This document shows, piece after piece, positions 1 through 8,873 of a stretch of 64,000 nt of DNA; position 1 is the first letter of the stretch, and every line of letters starts with the position of its first letter. The stretch comes from Altibacter sp. (lineage in GTDB: Bacteria; Bacteroidota; Bacteroidia; Flavobacteriales; Flavobacteriaceae), in contig NZTP01000009.1 of assembly GCA_002696485.1 (NCBI GenBank), forward strand, positions 1-64,000, in the 5' to 3' direction. The notes beneath the pieces were generated by a model. The model saw only the letters and a program-made list of their open reading frames with translations, was not told where the DNA came from and searched no databases. The position numbers and the translations under genes were made by a program.

Positions 1-59
1 ACGGTATGGCTTCAGTAGCAAAAAATGCTCCCGGTGCAGATGTAAAAATAGTAGAGTAA
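1..59 (+). CDS. C-terminal end of a gene entering from the left edge
   Basis: An open frame runs from base 3 to a TAA stop at 57-59 and encodes 18 residues ending in DVKIVE. Everything upstream lies outside the window, so neither family nor function can be stated. The visible tail is unremarkable: no sorting signal, no cysteines and no transmembrane segment. It is convergent with the amidohydrolase-like gene that ends at 148. The 88-nt gap has no strong terminator, only a short TCCCA/TGGGA inverted repeat near 102-114. Confidence 0.5.
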   Translation, partial: GMASVAKNAPGADVKIVE

Positions 60-147
60 ACTGAGTATACTGCTCATAATTAAAAAATTGCTGCCAAGGT
101 GTCCCATTTTGGGATATTTCACTCGAGTTGCTTTATTATTTTGCCGG

Positions 148-1440
148 TTATTGTCTGGAATACTTTTCAGAATAGCGCTTCCAAAGTTCGGTTTGATGTG
201 TTTCTAAGGAGATCTGTCTTCCGTCGATAAATGCATGGGTAAGTTTATTGGTTCTCATATCCAGTGCATCTCCTTCAGAAATAAAGAAGGTAGCACTTTT
301 TCCGGGTGCCAACATTCCGTAGGTATCATCTATTCCTAATATCTTGGCTGTGTTGGACGTGATCAACTGCAGTGCGATTTCTTTATCCATGCCTTGCCCT
401 ACCAATTGTCCGGCATAAAACGGAAGGTTTCGGGTTTGAAAGTTCGCTGCATCCGAATTCTGTATCGCTACCAATAAACCGCCATCGACCAGCAACTTGG
501 GTAATTTGTATGGAAAATCGTAATCATCATCTTCCATGAAAGGCAGGGAATGTGTATGACGCACCAAAACAGCTACATCGTTTTGTTTTAAAAACGGAAT
601 GATCTTATGTGCCTGATAGCCACCCACGATCACAACATGCTGTATACCGCTCTCCTTAGCAGTAGAGACAGCGTCGATCATTTCTTTTTCTCCATTGGCA
701 TAGACATATAGCTTCTGAGTTCCGTTAAAGAGTCCTTGCATATTCTTAAATCCTTCATTTTCATAGGAAGCATCACTGTTTCCATAAGCTTTTGCATTCG
801 CAATGAACCCTTTTAACGTGTTGATATCTTCCAAATACTCTTTATTTGGACTCCAACCGCGGTCCTCGCCCATCCACCAACGTCCGCGCCGGAAACTGCT
901 GGGCCAATTGAGGTGTACGCCATCGTCTACCTTTATAGCCGCATCTTCCCAATTCCAAGCATCAAACTGCACAATCGAAGAGGTTCCCGAGATCATGCCG
1001 CCCTGTGGCGCAATCTGGCCAAGCAATACGCCATTTGGGCGCATGCTTTCCACCACTTTGCTTTCGGCATTATATGCTATAATACTTCGAATGTTAGGGA
1101 TGTAATCTCCCAACTCATCTTGATCGTTCGTGGCGCGTACTGCATCAACTTCAACCAAACCCAACGATTTTGCCGGAGCGATGAAACCGGGATAAAGGTG
1201 CTTTCCCTGAGCGTTAATGATGGTTCCTTTTGGCGGACTGCTAGGTCCGCCAACCATCGTGATCTTACCGTCTTCAAAAGTGATCACGCTGTTCTCCAGA
1301 ACAGTTCCATTCCCGAGATGCGCAGTGGCTCCGGTTATTGTGATCGTTTCGGTTTGAGCAGGAGCAGGGGTTTGTTGAGCTGATGCGTTCAACCCTATAC
1401 TCAATGCCATTAGCATGCCTAATTTCTGTAATGTTTTCAT
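148..1440 (-). CDS. Amidohydrolase-like secreted protein lacking the HxH metal motif
   Basis: 430 aa with an N-terminal signal peptide ending near ASAQ (residue 22), so probably exported to the periplasm. The fold signature is that of the imidazolonepropionase-like amidohydrolases: an N-terminal beta region with 'FEDGKITMVGG', a 'GKHLYPGFI' strand near residue 85, a 'NSDAAN' segment near 333 and the C-terminal 'LAPGKSATFFI'. In active family members the strand after PGFID carries HxH, which binds the metals; here it reads APAKSLG, so those two ligands are missing. The gene follows the 988-aa paralogue at 1447-4413 with a 6-nt gap and is surely cotranscribed with it. It may be a non-catalytic partner subunit or a substrate-binding pseudoenzyme. 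Family assignment is firm; function is open. Confidence 0.85.
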   Translation of the reverse strand: MKTLQKLGMLMALSIGLNASAQQTPAPAQTETITITGATAHLGNGTVLENSVITFEDGKITMVGGPSSPPKGTIINAQGKHLYPGFIAPAKSLGLVEVDAVRATNDQDELGDYIPNIRSIIAYNAESKVVESMRPNGVLLGQIAPQGGMISGTSSIVQFDAWNWEDAAIKVDDGVHLNWPSSFRRGRWWMGEDRGWSPNKEYLEDINTLKGFIANAKAYGNSDASYENEGFKNMQGLFNGTQKLYVYANGEKEMIDAVSTAKESGIQHVVIVGGYQAHKIIPFLKQNDVAVLVRHTHSLPFMEDDDYDFPYKLPKLLVDGGLLVAIQNSDAANFQTRNLPFYAGQLVGQGMDKEIALQLITSNTAKILGIDDTYGMLAPGKSATFFISEGDALDMRTNKLTHAFIDGRQISLETHQTELWKRYSEKYSRQ

Positions 1441-1446
1441 TTTCGT

Positions 1447-4413
1447 TTAGTTTAGGGTTTCACATTCAAATTGGATATTTTCTTTTCGTTGGGGCGGACG
1501 GGTCTTTCCCCCACCTTCCTTTTCGGTGAGCATCATTTTAATCAATTTGTTTCGTTCTTTAGCGATCGCTTCACGTTTGGCCTTATCTTGGGCCATATCG
1601 AAATATACTGTACCTTCTATGATTGTTTTTTCGGCTTTGGCATATACCGATAACGGGTGATCTGTCCATAGTACAAGATCGGCGTCCTTACCTTCCTTTA
1701 TACTTCCAACACGATCGTCCAGATGTAATAATTTAGCAGGGTTGAGCGTGACCATCTTCCACGCTTCTTCTTCGCTCATTCCACCGTACTTCACAGTCTT
1801 TGCTGCTTCTTGATTCAATCTTCGGGACATCTCGGCATCATCGCTGTTGATGGCTACGGTAACCCCTTGGTTACTCATAATAGCAGCGTTGTAGGGGATC
1901 GCATCATTCACTTCAAACTTATAGGCCCACCAATCACTAAAGGTTGAGCCACCCACACCGTGCTCCCTCATTTTGTCGGCTACCTTATATCCTTCTAAAA
2001 TGTGCGTAAAGGTATTCACCCGAAATCCAAATCGTTCGGCAACCTTCATGAGCATATTGATCTCACTTTGAACGTAGGAATGTGAACTAATAAACCGTTC
2101 TCCGTTTAAGATCTCTGCAATGACCTCCATTTCTTCGTCATAGCGATAGGGTTGCCCGCTCTTCTTTTTGGCATCGTATTCTTTTGCGCGATTAAAGTAG
2201 TTTACAAATAATTGTTCCACCCCCATACGCGTTTGTGGAAAACGTTCAAAACTTTGCCAATTGGATTGCTTTACATTCTCCCCTAAAGCGAATTTTATAA
2301 ATTTCGGACTGTTGTCATAGATAAGTTCATCGGCATTCTCGCCCCATTTTAGTTTGATTATGGCAGAGCGACCGCCTATGGGGTTCGCCGAACCATGAAG
2401 TATCTGAATGGAAGTCACACCCCCGGCAAGGTTGCGATAGATATCGATATCTTCGGGATCTACAACATCTTCAATGGTCACTTCGGCCGAAGAATTATGT
2501 CCTCCTTCATTGATCGCCAGTGCGGCGATATGTGAATGCTCATCGATCACACCGGCTGTTAGGTGTTTTCCTGTAGCATCAATGACGGTGGCGCCTCCCG
2601 CCGAAAGGTTCTTTCCAACCTTTACGATTTTTCCGTTCTTTACCAGCACATCTGTGTTGTCCAAGACACCTTCGGCTTCACCTGTCCACACGGTAGCATT
2701 CTTGAACAACATATCCTGTTGGCGGGGTTTGGTCTCAAAACCGTAACCAACGTTTGGATAGGTCACCGGAACGATCTCCGGAGCGTTATCTTTGTTTTTC
2801 TCTTTCTTTTCTTTGTCGTTTGCTTCGGAAGCATCGCCGGTTCTAACAGCGGTAAAATTAGTTTCATTCCCGTTGGGAAGTATTAGCTTACCCGTAAAAG
2901 GGGCTCTTTCCGAAGTGATCAAAGAAGACGTCATATAGCTCTCTTTGGTGGCCTCATCGGTGAAAGAAAGAGTGACCCAATTGCCGGAATAGTCCAATTT
3001 TGAAGGGTACGTTGTTTCACCCAATTTTACTTCCGATTTTGGTTTAGATGCTTCTCCCGAGATGGTCAACGTAAAGTTCTTTCCGTTGGCAGCCAAACTA
3101 TAGCTACCACGAATGTCCTTTTGGTCCATATCGTTGATCACATTTTTCTGCCCTTGCACCCAATTCTCGTAAAGTGTGGTTTCTTTTTCGAAGATTGGTC
3201 CTGAGGTTATCAGAAAATTGGCATAGCGTCCGGGCTGTAAGGATCCTATTTTATCACTTTGCCCTAAGAGGGACGCCGGAATAATGGTAAGTGCCTCCAG
3301 TGCCTTGGTCTTGTTAAGTCCGTAGTCGAATGCCTTGTTCAGTTTTTCACTAAATTCTGAAGGCTTTTTAAGCTCGTGCGTGGTAAGTGCGTAGACAATA
3401 CCATTGTCTGAAAGTACTTTCGGATTCATGGGCTCCTGATTCCAAGCACGCATGTCTTCCAAAGAAATATAATTGGCCAAATAGGGGTTGCTAACATCAA
3501 AGGCATCGGGGAAATTCACCGGAATTATATATTTTGAGTTGGTTGCTTTAATGTCCTCTATGAGCTCGTACTCGTCCCCGCCCCCGACGATCACATAATT
3601 GATATTGAAGAGATCACCAATTTTATCGGCACGTAGGTTATTGTACTTACTACCTGCTTCAAAGAAAGAAACTAGGTTCTTGTTTTCGATCAGTGCCTCC
3701 AAAGAGCGGTCCTTGGTAGGCGCATTTCCCTTTGAATACCAATCGGCGTCGTGATACATTTGTCGTAATAATGCCATGGAGCCCATAAGAGATCCGGGAT
3801 ACGATTGTCTGCTGGTAACACTTTTTTCGAATGAAAAGAAATTTCCTGAAGCATCTTCAATGATGCGGTTGGCATCACCTTGAGTATCATTAAGAGCAAC
3901 GAGAACACCCGTTCCTCGAGCAATGCCGTCCATAATATGTGTATTAACCACACCAAAACCTGCCTTCCGAAATTCATCAGCTTCCTTACTATCATACTTA
4001 AATTTTGAGATCGCAGCGTTTTCGGGCATCACGTGGTCGTTCCAATAATAACCTTCCCTGCTTGCTTCATACTGCGGGGAACGGCCGTTTCCTTCGGCTC
4101 TTTTTGGTTTTTCTATTCCGAAGCCGGTATACGGATCAATAAACGAAGGATAGACATACTTCCCGTCAAGATCCACAATAACCGAATTTTTTGGGATGTT
4201 CACCGATTTTCCAACAGCGATCACTTTTCCGTTCTGAATTAATAAGGTCCCGTTCTTGATCACTTCGGCAGGAGTAACAAATACGGTAGCATTTGTAAAT
4301 GCCGTATAATTGTTGTTCTTTTCCTTAAGACCGTCGTTTTCAGGAAAATAGACCTGTGCTGTAAGCAGCGATGTAAAAAAGAATGCGAGGAGAATACTAG
4401 AGCTTTTTTTCAT
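1447..4413 (-). CDS. Tandem two-domain amidohydrolase, secreted
   Basis: 988 aa with a signal peptide (KKSSSILLAFFFTSLLTAQ). Two amidohydrolase-like units are joined by a linker region near residues 440-560. The first unit (about 40-430) resembles the 430-aa neighbour and also lacks HxH: after 'KYVYPSFID' it reads PYTGFG. The second unit (about 565-955) has DEHSH, then SHSY, NTFTH and INSDDAE, which is the expected set for a metal-dependent hydrolase of the imidazolonase/prolidase-like group, and ends with 'VGSIKEGKDADLVLW'. So one half looks catalytic and the other degenerate. It is the first gene of a two-gene minus-strand operon with the 430-aa protein. The substrate is unknown; a peptide or cyclic amide released outside the cell is plausible but not shown. 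Confidence 0.88.
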   Translation of the reverse strand: MKKSSSILLAFFFTSLLTAQVYFPENDGLKEKNNNYTAFTNATVFVTPAEVIKNGTLLIQNGKVIAVGKSVNIPKNSVIVDLDGKYVYPSFIDPYTGFGIEKPKRAEGNGRSPQYEASREGYYWNDHVMPENAAISKFKYDSKEADEFRKAGFGVVNTHIMDGIARGTGVLVALNDTQGDANRIIEDASGNFFSFEKSVTSRQSYPGSLMGSMALLRQMYHDADWYSKGNAPTKDRSLEALIENKNLVSFFEAGSKYNNLRADKIGDLFNINYVIVGGGDEYELIEDIKATNSKYIIPVNFPDAFDVSNPYLANYISLEDMRAWNQEPMNPKVLSDNGIVYALTTHELKKPSEFSEKLNKAFDYGLNKTKALEALTIIPASLLGQSDKIGSLQPGRYANFLITSGPIFEKETTLYENWVQGQKNVINDMDQKDIRGSYSLAANGKNFTLTISGEASKPKSEVKLGETTYPSKLDYSGNWVTLSFTDEATKESYMTSSLITSERAPFTGKLILPNGNETNFTAVRTGDASEANDKEKKEKNKDNAPEIVPVTYPNVGYGFETKPRQQDMLFKNATVWTGEAEGVLDNTDVLVKNGKIVKVGKNLSAGGATVIDATGKHLTAGVIDEHSHIAALAINEGGHNSSAEVTIEDVVDPEDIDIYRNLAGGVTSIQILHGSANPIGGRSAIIKLKWGENADELIYDNSPKFIKFALGENVKQSNWQSFERFPQTRMGVEQLFVNYFNRAKEYDAKKKSGQPYRYDEEMEVIAEILNGERFISSHSYVQSEINMLMKVAERFGFRVNTFTHILEGYKVADKMREHGVGGSTFSDWWAYKFEVNDAIPYNAAIMSNQGVTVAINSDDAEMSRRLNQEAAKTVKYGGMSEEEAWKMVTLNPAKLLHLDDRVGSIKEGKDADLVLWTDHPLSVYAKAEKTIIEGTVYFDMAQDKAKREAIAKERNKLIKMMLTEKEGGGKTRPPQRKENIQFECETLN

Positions 4414-4428
4414 TTGAAGGATTTAATT

Positions 4429-4501
4429 TTAAGAAGTTTTAAATATAGGAAGCTCAACTAAGTTTACGGCATAGCTGAGACCGGTTTTAACAACTTCTTA
4501 A
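4429..4501. repeat. Nested inverted repeat in an intergenic gap
   Basis: A perfect 10-nt inverted repeat (TTAAGAAGTT at 4429-4438, AACTTCTTAA at 4492-4501) encloses a second imperfect one (CTCAACTA at 4453-4460 with TAGCTGAG at 4472-4479, one mismatch). It fills the gap between the end of the DUF3810 gene and the start of the amidohydrolase operon, both on the minus strand. It could be a terminator-like structure or an operator. There is no clean T tract. Confidence 0.4.
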
Positions 4502-4512
4502 GAATTTTAACA

Positions 4513-5607
4513 TTATAAAGGTTTGTCTTCGAAATAATTCACGACCAAGGCGACCATATAGCTATAACTCATGATACCCTGCGATTGATTGTTGGCTTTT
4601 AAAAATTGATCCCAAAAGGTTTTTGAAAAGGTTTCAAACGGATTTTGATAGCTTGCCCAGAACTCTCTCATCTCTTTATAGCTTTCTAAAATCCCCGGAT
4701 TTACAGTAAGTAAAATGGCGTCGTAAGTTTCAATATCTCTTCTGGCGATCTCATTTATACAGTACCTCAGTGCAAAGATATATCCGGCGTATTGAATATA
4801 GGGATCCTCATTGTGCAGTGTTGCTAATGTCGCAATAAAATTTGCTTCATTTTCTCGTGCATAACCTATTTGGTGCGCTTCTTCGTGACAACTCACCACA
4901 GGAAACTTATAGGTCTTTATAAGGTTATTCACCTGTGCCTCTCCCGAAAAAGGGTTGTAATAACCACTGTAACCCATATATGTTAGCCCCAAACTCCACC
5001 CGCTTTTTTTAATACTTTTAGGAGCATACGCGAGGTTTGGAAATTCTTTTTCCAATCGTTTATAGCCATTCACCGATTTTTCGAACATCTCATTTTGGGT
5101 ATATGGAAGCTCGATCTTAATACTGTCGGCATAGCCTAATTCACGATGCAATTGGTTAGATCTTGCAATAAGGCGCTTTGTAGTATGTATAAGTTCCTCG
5201 GTCGTGTAATCACTACTAAGCTCCAAAGTGGTGTGAAGCGGAAGCCGATAATAGTTTAGCCCCCAAACCATAGTAAATACAAAATAGATGATGGATAAGG
5301 TCGCCGTTATATCTACAAAGAACCAAACAGGTTCACGCCACAATCTATGATAGTTCTTATAGATCCAGCGCAAGGCCAAGATGATCAATAATAGATAAAA
5401 TACATCTCCAATTGAAAAAGGGATCCATCCGAAAAGGTATCTGGGAATCTTTGATAAGATAGGATAAATACCTTGACTGTAATACATTTCAACGGCATGA
5501 GGGTAATGTCTCAATATTTGCAGACAAATGATTTGCACAGGTAGTAAAAGGGCCAATAATAACTTCGGATTTCGAAATGAAAATTTTCCTCGAGGTATCT
5601 TATTCAA
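4513..5607 (-). CDS. DUF3810 family membrane protein, putative zinc peptidase
   Basis: 364 aa. The N-terminus has about three hydrophobic segments (near residues 15-35, 60-80 and 95-115), so the protein is anchored in the inner membrane. The C-terminal two thirds are soluble. Near residue 241 it has SCHEEAHQIGYARENEANF, an HExxH motif followed by a downstream glutamate (ENEAN). This matches the zinc-metallopeptidase-like arrangement of DUF3810, a family largely restricted to Bacteroidota. Peptidase activity is an inference from the motif. The gene overlaps the stop of the serine hydrolase gene upstream (5600-7099) by 8 nt, so the two are translationally coupled. Confidence 0.85.
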   Translation of the reverse strand: MNKIPRGKFSFRNPKLLLALLLPVQIICLQILRHYPHAVEMYYSQGIYPILSKIPRYLFGWIPFSIGDVFYLLLIILALRWIYKNYHRLWREPVWFFVDITATLSIIYFVFTMVWGLNYYRLPLHTTLELSSDYTTEELIHTTKRLIARSNQLHRELGYADSIKIELPYTQNEMFEKSVNGYKRLEKEFPNLAYAPKSIKKSGWSLGLTYMGYSGYYNPFSGEAQVNNLIKTYKFPVVSCHEEAHQIGYARENEANFIATLATLHNEDPYIQYAGYIFALRYCINEIARRDIETYDAILLTVNPGILESYKEMREFWASYQNPFETFSKTFWDQFLKANNQSQGIMSYSYMVALVVNYFEDKPL

Positions 5608-7099
5608 TGAGTATCTTTTTAGTGATGAAAGTTTCGTGATTCATAAAGGACAAAAAATAGATGCCGGAAGCGAGTGTTGATATGTCGTATACCCGGCCGG
5701 TCGTGTGTGTGGAATATGGAACCTGCACAGGGTGTCCAAGCGCATTTGTGATTGTAATTTTTTCTACTTGCTGAAAATTGGACAATTCAAGGGTCAGTGT
5801 TTCCGAAGCAGGGTTCGGATACACGCTAAGAGTGTCGGTTAGGAGGTCTGTGATGAATAATTGCTCATTTATGTGATCACACAGTGCCGAAAACACTGCC
5901 TCTTCCACCGTATAAAAGGATGATACCGCCCCGGCTTGATATCCGTTCCAACTTCCATTAATAAGGAGCGAAAATGAAACATTATACTCTTCAAGAAAAT
6001 AGGCATCACTTATCAATCCATACGCTTCACCGGGGTGTCCCAAGAACGAGGAGAAATTACCAAACTCACATATCGCATCGTTTGGAGTGATATTTGCGTG
6101 GTGCAATCCGAGTCCCCAACGATTAAAAAGACCTGAATACATATCGCCGTTGGTTCCGTTATAATCCCATTGTAAGGATTTCATTAATATTAATGTATCT
6201 TCTGAAATTTGCAAATTAGAAGCACCTCCATTGGTTGCCAAATACCGAAGAAATTTTCCCGTATCGGAAGCTGAAATGCGCAATCCTCCTTGGGGAGCGA
6301 AATAAACCCCGTTGGTTCCGGGGACATAACTCCCCAGATTCGGAGGTGGGGGCATGTTCCCTTGATAGTTGTCGTATTGAGGTTGCCATCCACCCTGATT
6401 GCGATATAATACGGCCACATCATTAATATCCGGGAGGTCCTGAATATTGAAACTACCCGAAATCCCTAAGGGGACAAGAATCTCATTCTTCATAAAAGTA
6501 TCGAATCTTACTCCGCTTATTTTCTCTATAAGAGTTCCTAAAACACCATAATTCAAATTGCTGTAAGCAAAAAAGGTCCCCGGCGATTCACTGCGCCACA
6601 TATTGGAGGAAAAATAGACCCCTCCCGGAATAAGTACCTCAGCAATGCTTGGAATTGGGTCTTGCGAATAGGTAGCCGCCAAAAAAGGGGCATATCCGCT
6701 TCCATCCTGCAAACTACTAGTATGCGAAAGAAGCATTCGAAAAGTGATGGGAAGCCCGGGGTGGGAAGGATTTTCAACCATATACCCAAGATATGGCGAA
6801 ATTGCATCATCCATCTCGAACGCACCTTGGTCGTAAAGTTTTAAAATTCCCAAGGCCGTAAAAGCTTTTGAGACGGAGGCAATACGGTAATGTGTTTGCG
6901 GAGTGATTAGCAAGGAGCGGTCAAAATCTCGAAGCCCAAAATGATACTCTGTTTCTTTATTATCAACCGAGAGCCAAACAGACATTCCCATCAGTTCAAA
7001 ATCTGAAAATACAATGTCGAGTTCCTGAGAGAGGTTTTGCGTAGCAACTTGCACCGAAATACAACATAGAAGAATCCCCGTTAAAAAGTTTTTAGTCAT
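5600..7099 (-). CDS. Serine hydrolase (beta-lactamase class C fold) with T9SS sorting tail
   Basis: 499 aa. The start is placed at 7099 (MTKNFLTGILLCC), which gives a signal peptide and leaves room for the divergent pepD promoter; an in-frame start at 7360 would run inside pepD. The catalytic set of the class C beta-lactamase/DD-peptidase/esterase family is present: SVSK near residue 75 (Ser nucleophile and Lys), YSN within 'AYSNLNYG', and GHPG in place of the KTG triad. The last 80 residues form a Por-secretion-type sorting domain (VYPNPASETLTLEL ... ASGIYFLSF ... KKILIE), so the protein should leave the cell through the type IX secretion system. The actual substrate (D-amino-acid peptide, ester or other) cannot be read. 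The 3' end overlaps the DUF3810 gene by 8 nt. Confidence 0.88.
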   Translation of the reverse strand: MTKNFLTGILLCCISVQVATQNLSQELDIVFSDFELMGMSVWLSVDNKETEYHFGLRDFDRSLLITPQTHYRIASVSKAFTALGILKLYDQGAFEMDDAISPYLGYMVENPSHPGLPITFRMLLSHTSSLQDGSGYAPFLAATYSQDPIPSIAEVLIPGGVYFSSNMWRSESPGTFFAYSNLNYGVLGTLIEKISGVRFDTFMKNEILVPLGISGSFNIQDLPDINDVAVLYRNQGGWQPQYDNYQGNMPPPPNLGSYVPGTNGVYFAPQGGLRISASDTGKFLRYLATNGGASNLQISEDTLILMKSLQWDYNGTNGDMYSGLFNRWGLGLHHANITPNDAICEFGNFSSFLGHPGEAYGLISDAYFLEEYNVSFSLLINGSWNGYQAGAVSSFYTVEEAVFSALCDHINEQLFITDLLTDTLSVYPNPASETLTLELSNFQQVEKITITNALGHPVQVPYSTHTTGRVYDISTLASGIYFLSFMNHETFITKKILIE

Positions 7100-7135
7100 A
7101 GGTGAAGATCTTGCAACCAATCTATTTTGTGAATC

Positions 7136-7167
7136 TTTTATAAAAGTAATAAAAGCTTGTAACTTTG
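7136..7167 (+). promoter_or_regulatory. Probable pepD promoter
   Basis: TAACTTTG at 7160-7167 matches the Bacteroidota -7 box TAnnTTTG. A TTTT at 7136-7139 lies 20 nt upstream, where TTTG is expected. The start codon follows at 7188. Confidence 0.6.
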
Positions 7168-7187
7168 CGTAATATTTTAATAATACT

Positions 7188-8645
7188 ATGAACGAAGCCA
7201 TAAAAAATTTGGAACCCAAAGCTGTTTGGAAAAATTTTGCCGATTTGAATGCAGTGCCGCGCCCTTCAAAAAAAGAAGAACGAGTGATCGCCTTTATGAA
7301 AGAATTCGGTAAACGTGTGAAGCTTGAAACAATAGAAGATGAGGTTGGGAATGTGATCATTCGAAAACCCGCGACACCCGGAATGGAAGACAGAAAAGCG
7401 GTAGTGATGCAATCTCACTTAGACATGGTGCATCAAAAGAACAACGATACCCAATTCGATTTTGATACCCAAGGAATCGATATGTATGTAGATGGGGACT
7501 GGGTACGTGCAAGAGGGACTACCTTAGGAGCCGATAACGGTCTGGGTGTCGCCACCATCATGGCGATTCTTGAAAGTGAAAGCATCGAACATCCTGCACT
7601 GGAAGCATTATTTACGATCGATGAGGAAACCGGAATGACCGGAGCTATGGGATTGAAAGGCGGTTTGTTACAAGGAGATATCCTTTTAAATCTTGATACT
7701 GAAGAGGATGATGAAATTGGCGTTGGATGTGCCGGAGGAGTTGATATTACTGCAACCCGGACGTATGATGAAGTAATGAGTCCCTCAACGGCCGAATCAT
7801 GGACGATTTCGGTAAAGGGATTACAGGGCGGGCATAGCGGGATGGATATTCATAAAGGATTGGGTAATGCAAACAAACTAATGAATCGCTTGCTGTACGC
7901 TACACGAGAATATCTTCATATCCACTCCATACATGGAGGGAGTTTGCGAAATGCTATTCCACGAGAGAGCGAAGCCTTGGTGGTAATCGCTTCCGAAAAC
8001 GAAAAAGATTTCAGATTTGCGTTCAATGCTCAAAAAGAGGCGATACTTTCAGAATACAAACTGTTGGAACCGGGATTGAGCATCACTTTTAAAGCCGCTT
8101 CCGCTTCCGCAGAAAAAGTGATGGATGCGACTCATCAAGAGCAACTTCTCAGGGCTGTGTACGCTGCGCATAACGGGGTGTACCGAATGAGCCCCGCAAT
8201 TGAAGACCTCGTGGAAACCTCAAACAATATTGCAAAGATCACTGTTGCCGCAGGTGCTATCAAAATTGAGTGTTTGACGCGTTCATCTGTCGCCTCTTCA
8301 AAGAACGACATGGCAAATGCTTTAAAGGCTACGTTCGAGTTGGCGGGTTGTGACGTGCAATTTTCAGGTTCCTATCCGGGTTGGGCCCCCAACATGGATA
8401 GCCCTATCTTACAAGTGATGGACGAGCTGTATACAAAGTTGAATGGTGAGAAAGCACACGTCGCCGCTTGTCATGCCGGATTGGAGTGCGGTATCCTTGG
8501 GCAACATTATCCCGATATGGATATGATCTCATTTGGCCCCACCATACGAGGGGCGCATTCACCGGATGAACGTGCGAGTATTTCTTCCACTCAAAAATTT
8601 TGGGAATTTGTATTGGCGATCTTAAAGAATATTCCAAAGAAATAA
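7188..8645 (+). CDS. pepD: Aminoacyl-histidine dipeptidase (cytosol non-specific dipeptidase)
   Basis: 485 aa, the usual length for this M20 metallopeptidase family. It hydrolyses Xaa-His and other dipeptides in the cytoplasm, with two zinc ions. Visible motifs: QSHLDM (His77, Asp79) for the first metal, LGADNGLG (Asp116, bridging), IDEETGMTG (Glu146/147, catalytic base and ligand), LNLDTEEDDEIGVGCAGG, and the dimerisation-domain 'KGLQGGHSGMDIHKG'. No signal peptide is present. It is transcribed divergently from the serine hydrolase and converges on threonine aldolase. It is a single gene with its own promoter and no visible terminator. Confidence 0.95.
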   Translation: MNEAIKNLEPKAVWKNFADLNAVPRPSKKEERVIAFMKEFGKRVKLETIEDEVGNVIIRKPATPGMEDRKAVVMQSHLDMVHQKNNDTQFDFDTQGIDMYVDGDWVRARGTTLGADNGLGVATIMAILESESIEHPALEALFTIDEETGMTGAMGLKGGLLQGDILLNLDTEEDDEIGVGCAGGVDITATRTYDEVMSPSTAESWTISVKGLQGGHSGMDIHKGLGNANKLMNRLLYATREYLHIHSIHGGSLRNAIPRESEALVVIASENEKDFRFAFNAQKEAILSEYKLLEPGLSITFKAASASAEKVMDATHQEQLLRAVYAAHNGVYRMSPAIEDLVETSNNIAKITVAAGAIKIECLTRSSVASSKNDMANALKATFELAGCDVQFSGSYPGWAPNMDSPILQVMDELYTKLNGEKAHVAACHAGLECGILGQHYPDMDMISFGPTIRGAHSPDERASISSTQKFWEFVLAILKNIPKK

Positions 8646-8873
8646 CAGCTATCTCTATATGTGATGTGGTGCCTAAACAATGTGAGTCATTTGTACACGT
8701 TTATCACAATTCAATAATCTGTTGACTTCAACAAGTACGTTAGTAAGCAGTGTTTCTGCAACTTGCGTAATTTTCAGGATGTCATGGACGATATTTTACA
8801 GACCGCAATGTCCCATTACAATACCCAAATATTATGGTTCTCTGTTTGAGGCACTTTAGAAAAGACGTTTTGT
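8646..8873. other. 228-nt convergent intergenic stretch, no gene recognised
   Basis: The gap lies between the ends of pepD (+) and the threonine aldolase gene (-). Both strands were read in all frames; only very short frames exist (for example 26 codons from an ATG near 8779), with no recognisable motif, and no convincing terminator or riboswitch core. It may be decayed sequence. Confidence 0.4.

Noticed and set aside
913-1383. 156-codon plus-strand frame opposite the amidohydrolase-like gene
   Set aside because: Antisense shadow of a gene with clear family motifs; its composition shows no motif.
7100-7360. N-terminal extension of the serine hydrolase to 7360
   Set aside because: It would run antisense through the start of pepD and destroy the signal peptide.
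8779-8859. 26-codon frame in the pepD-ltaE gap
   Set aside because: No motif, no promoter, too short to support.
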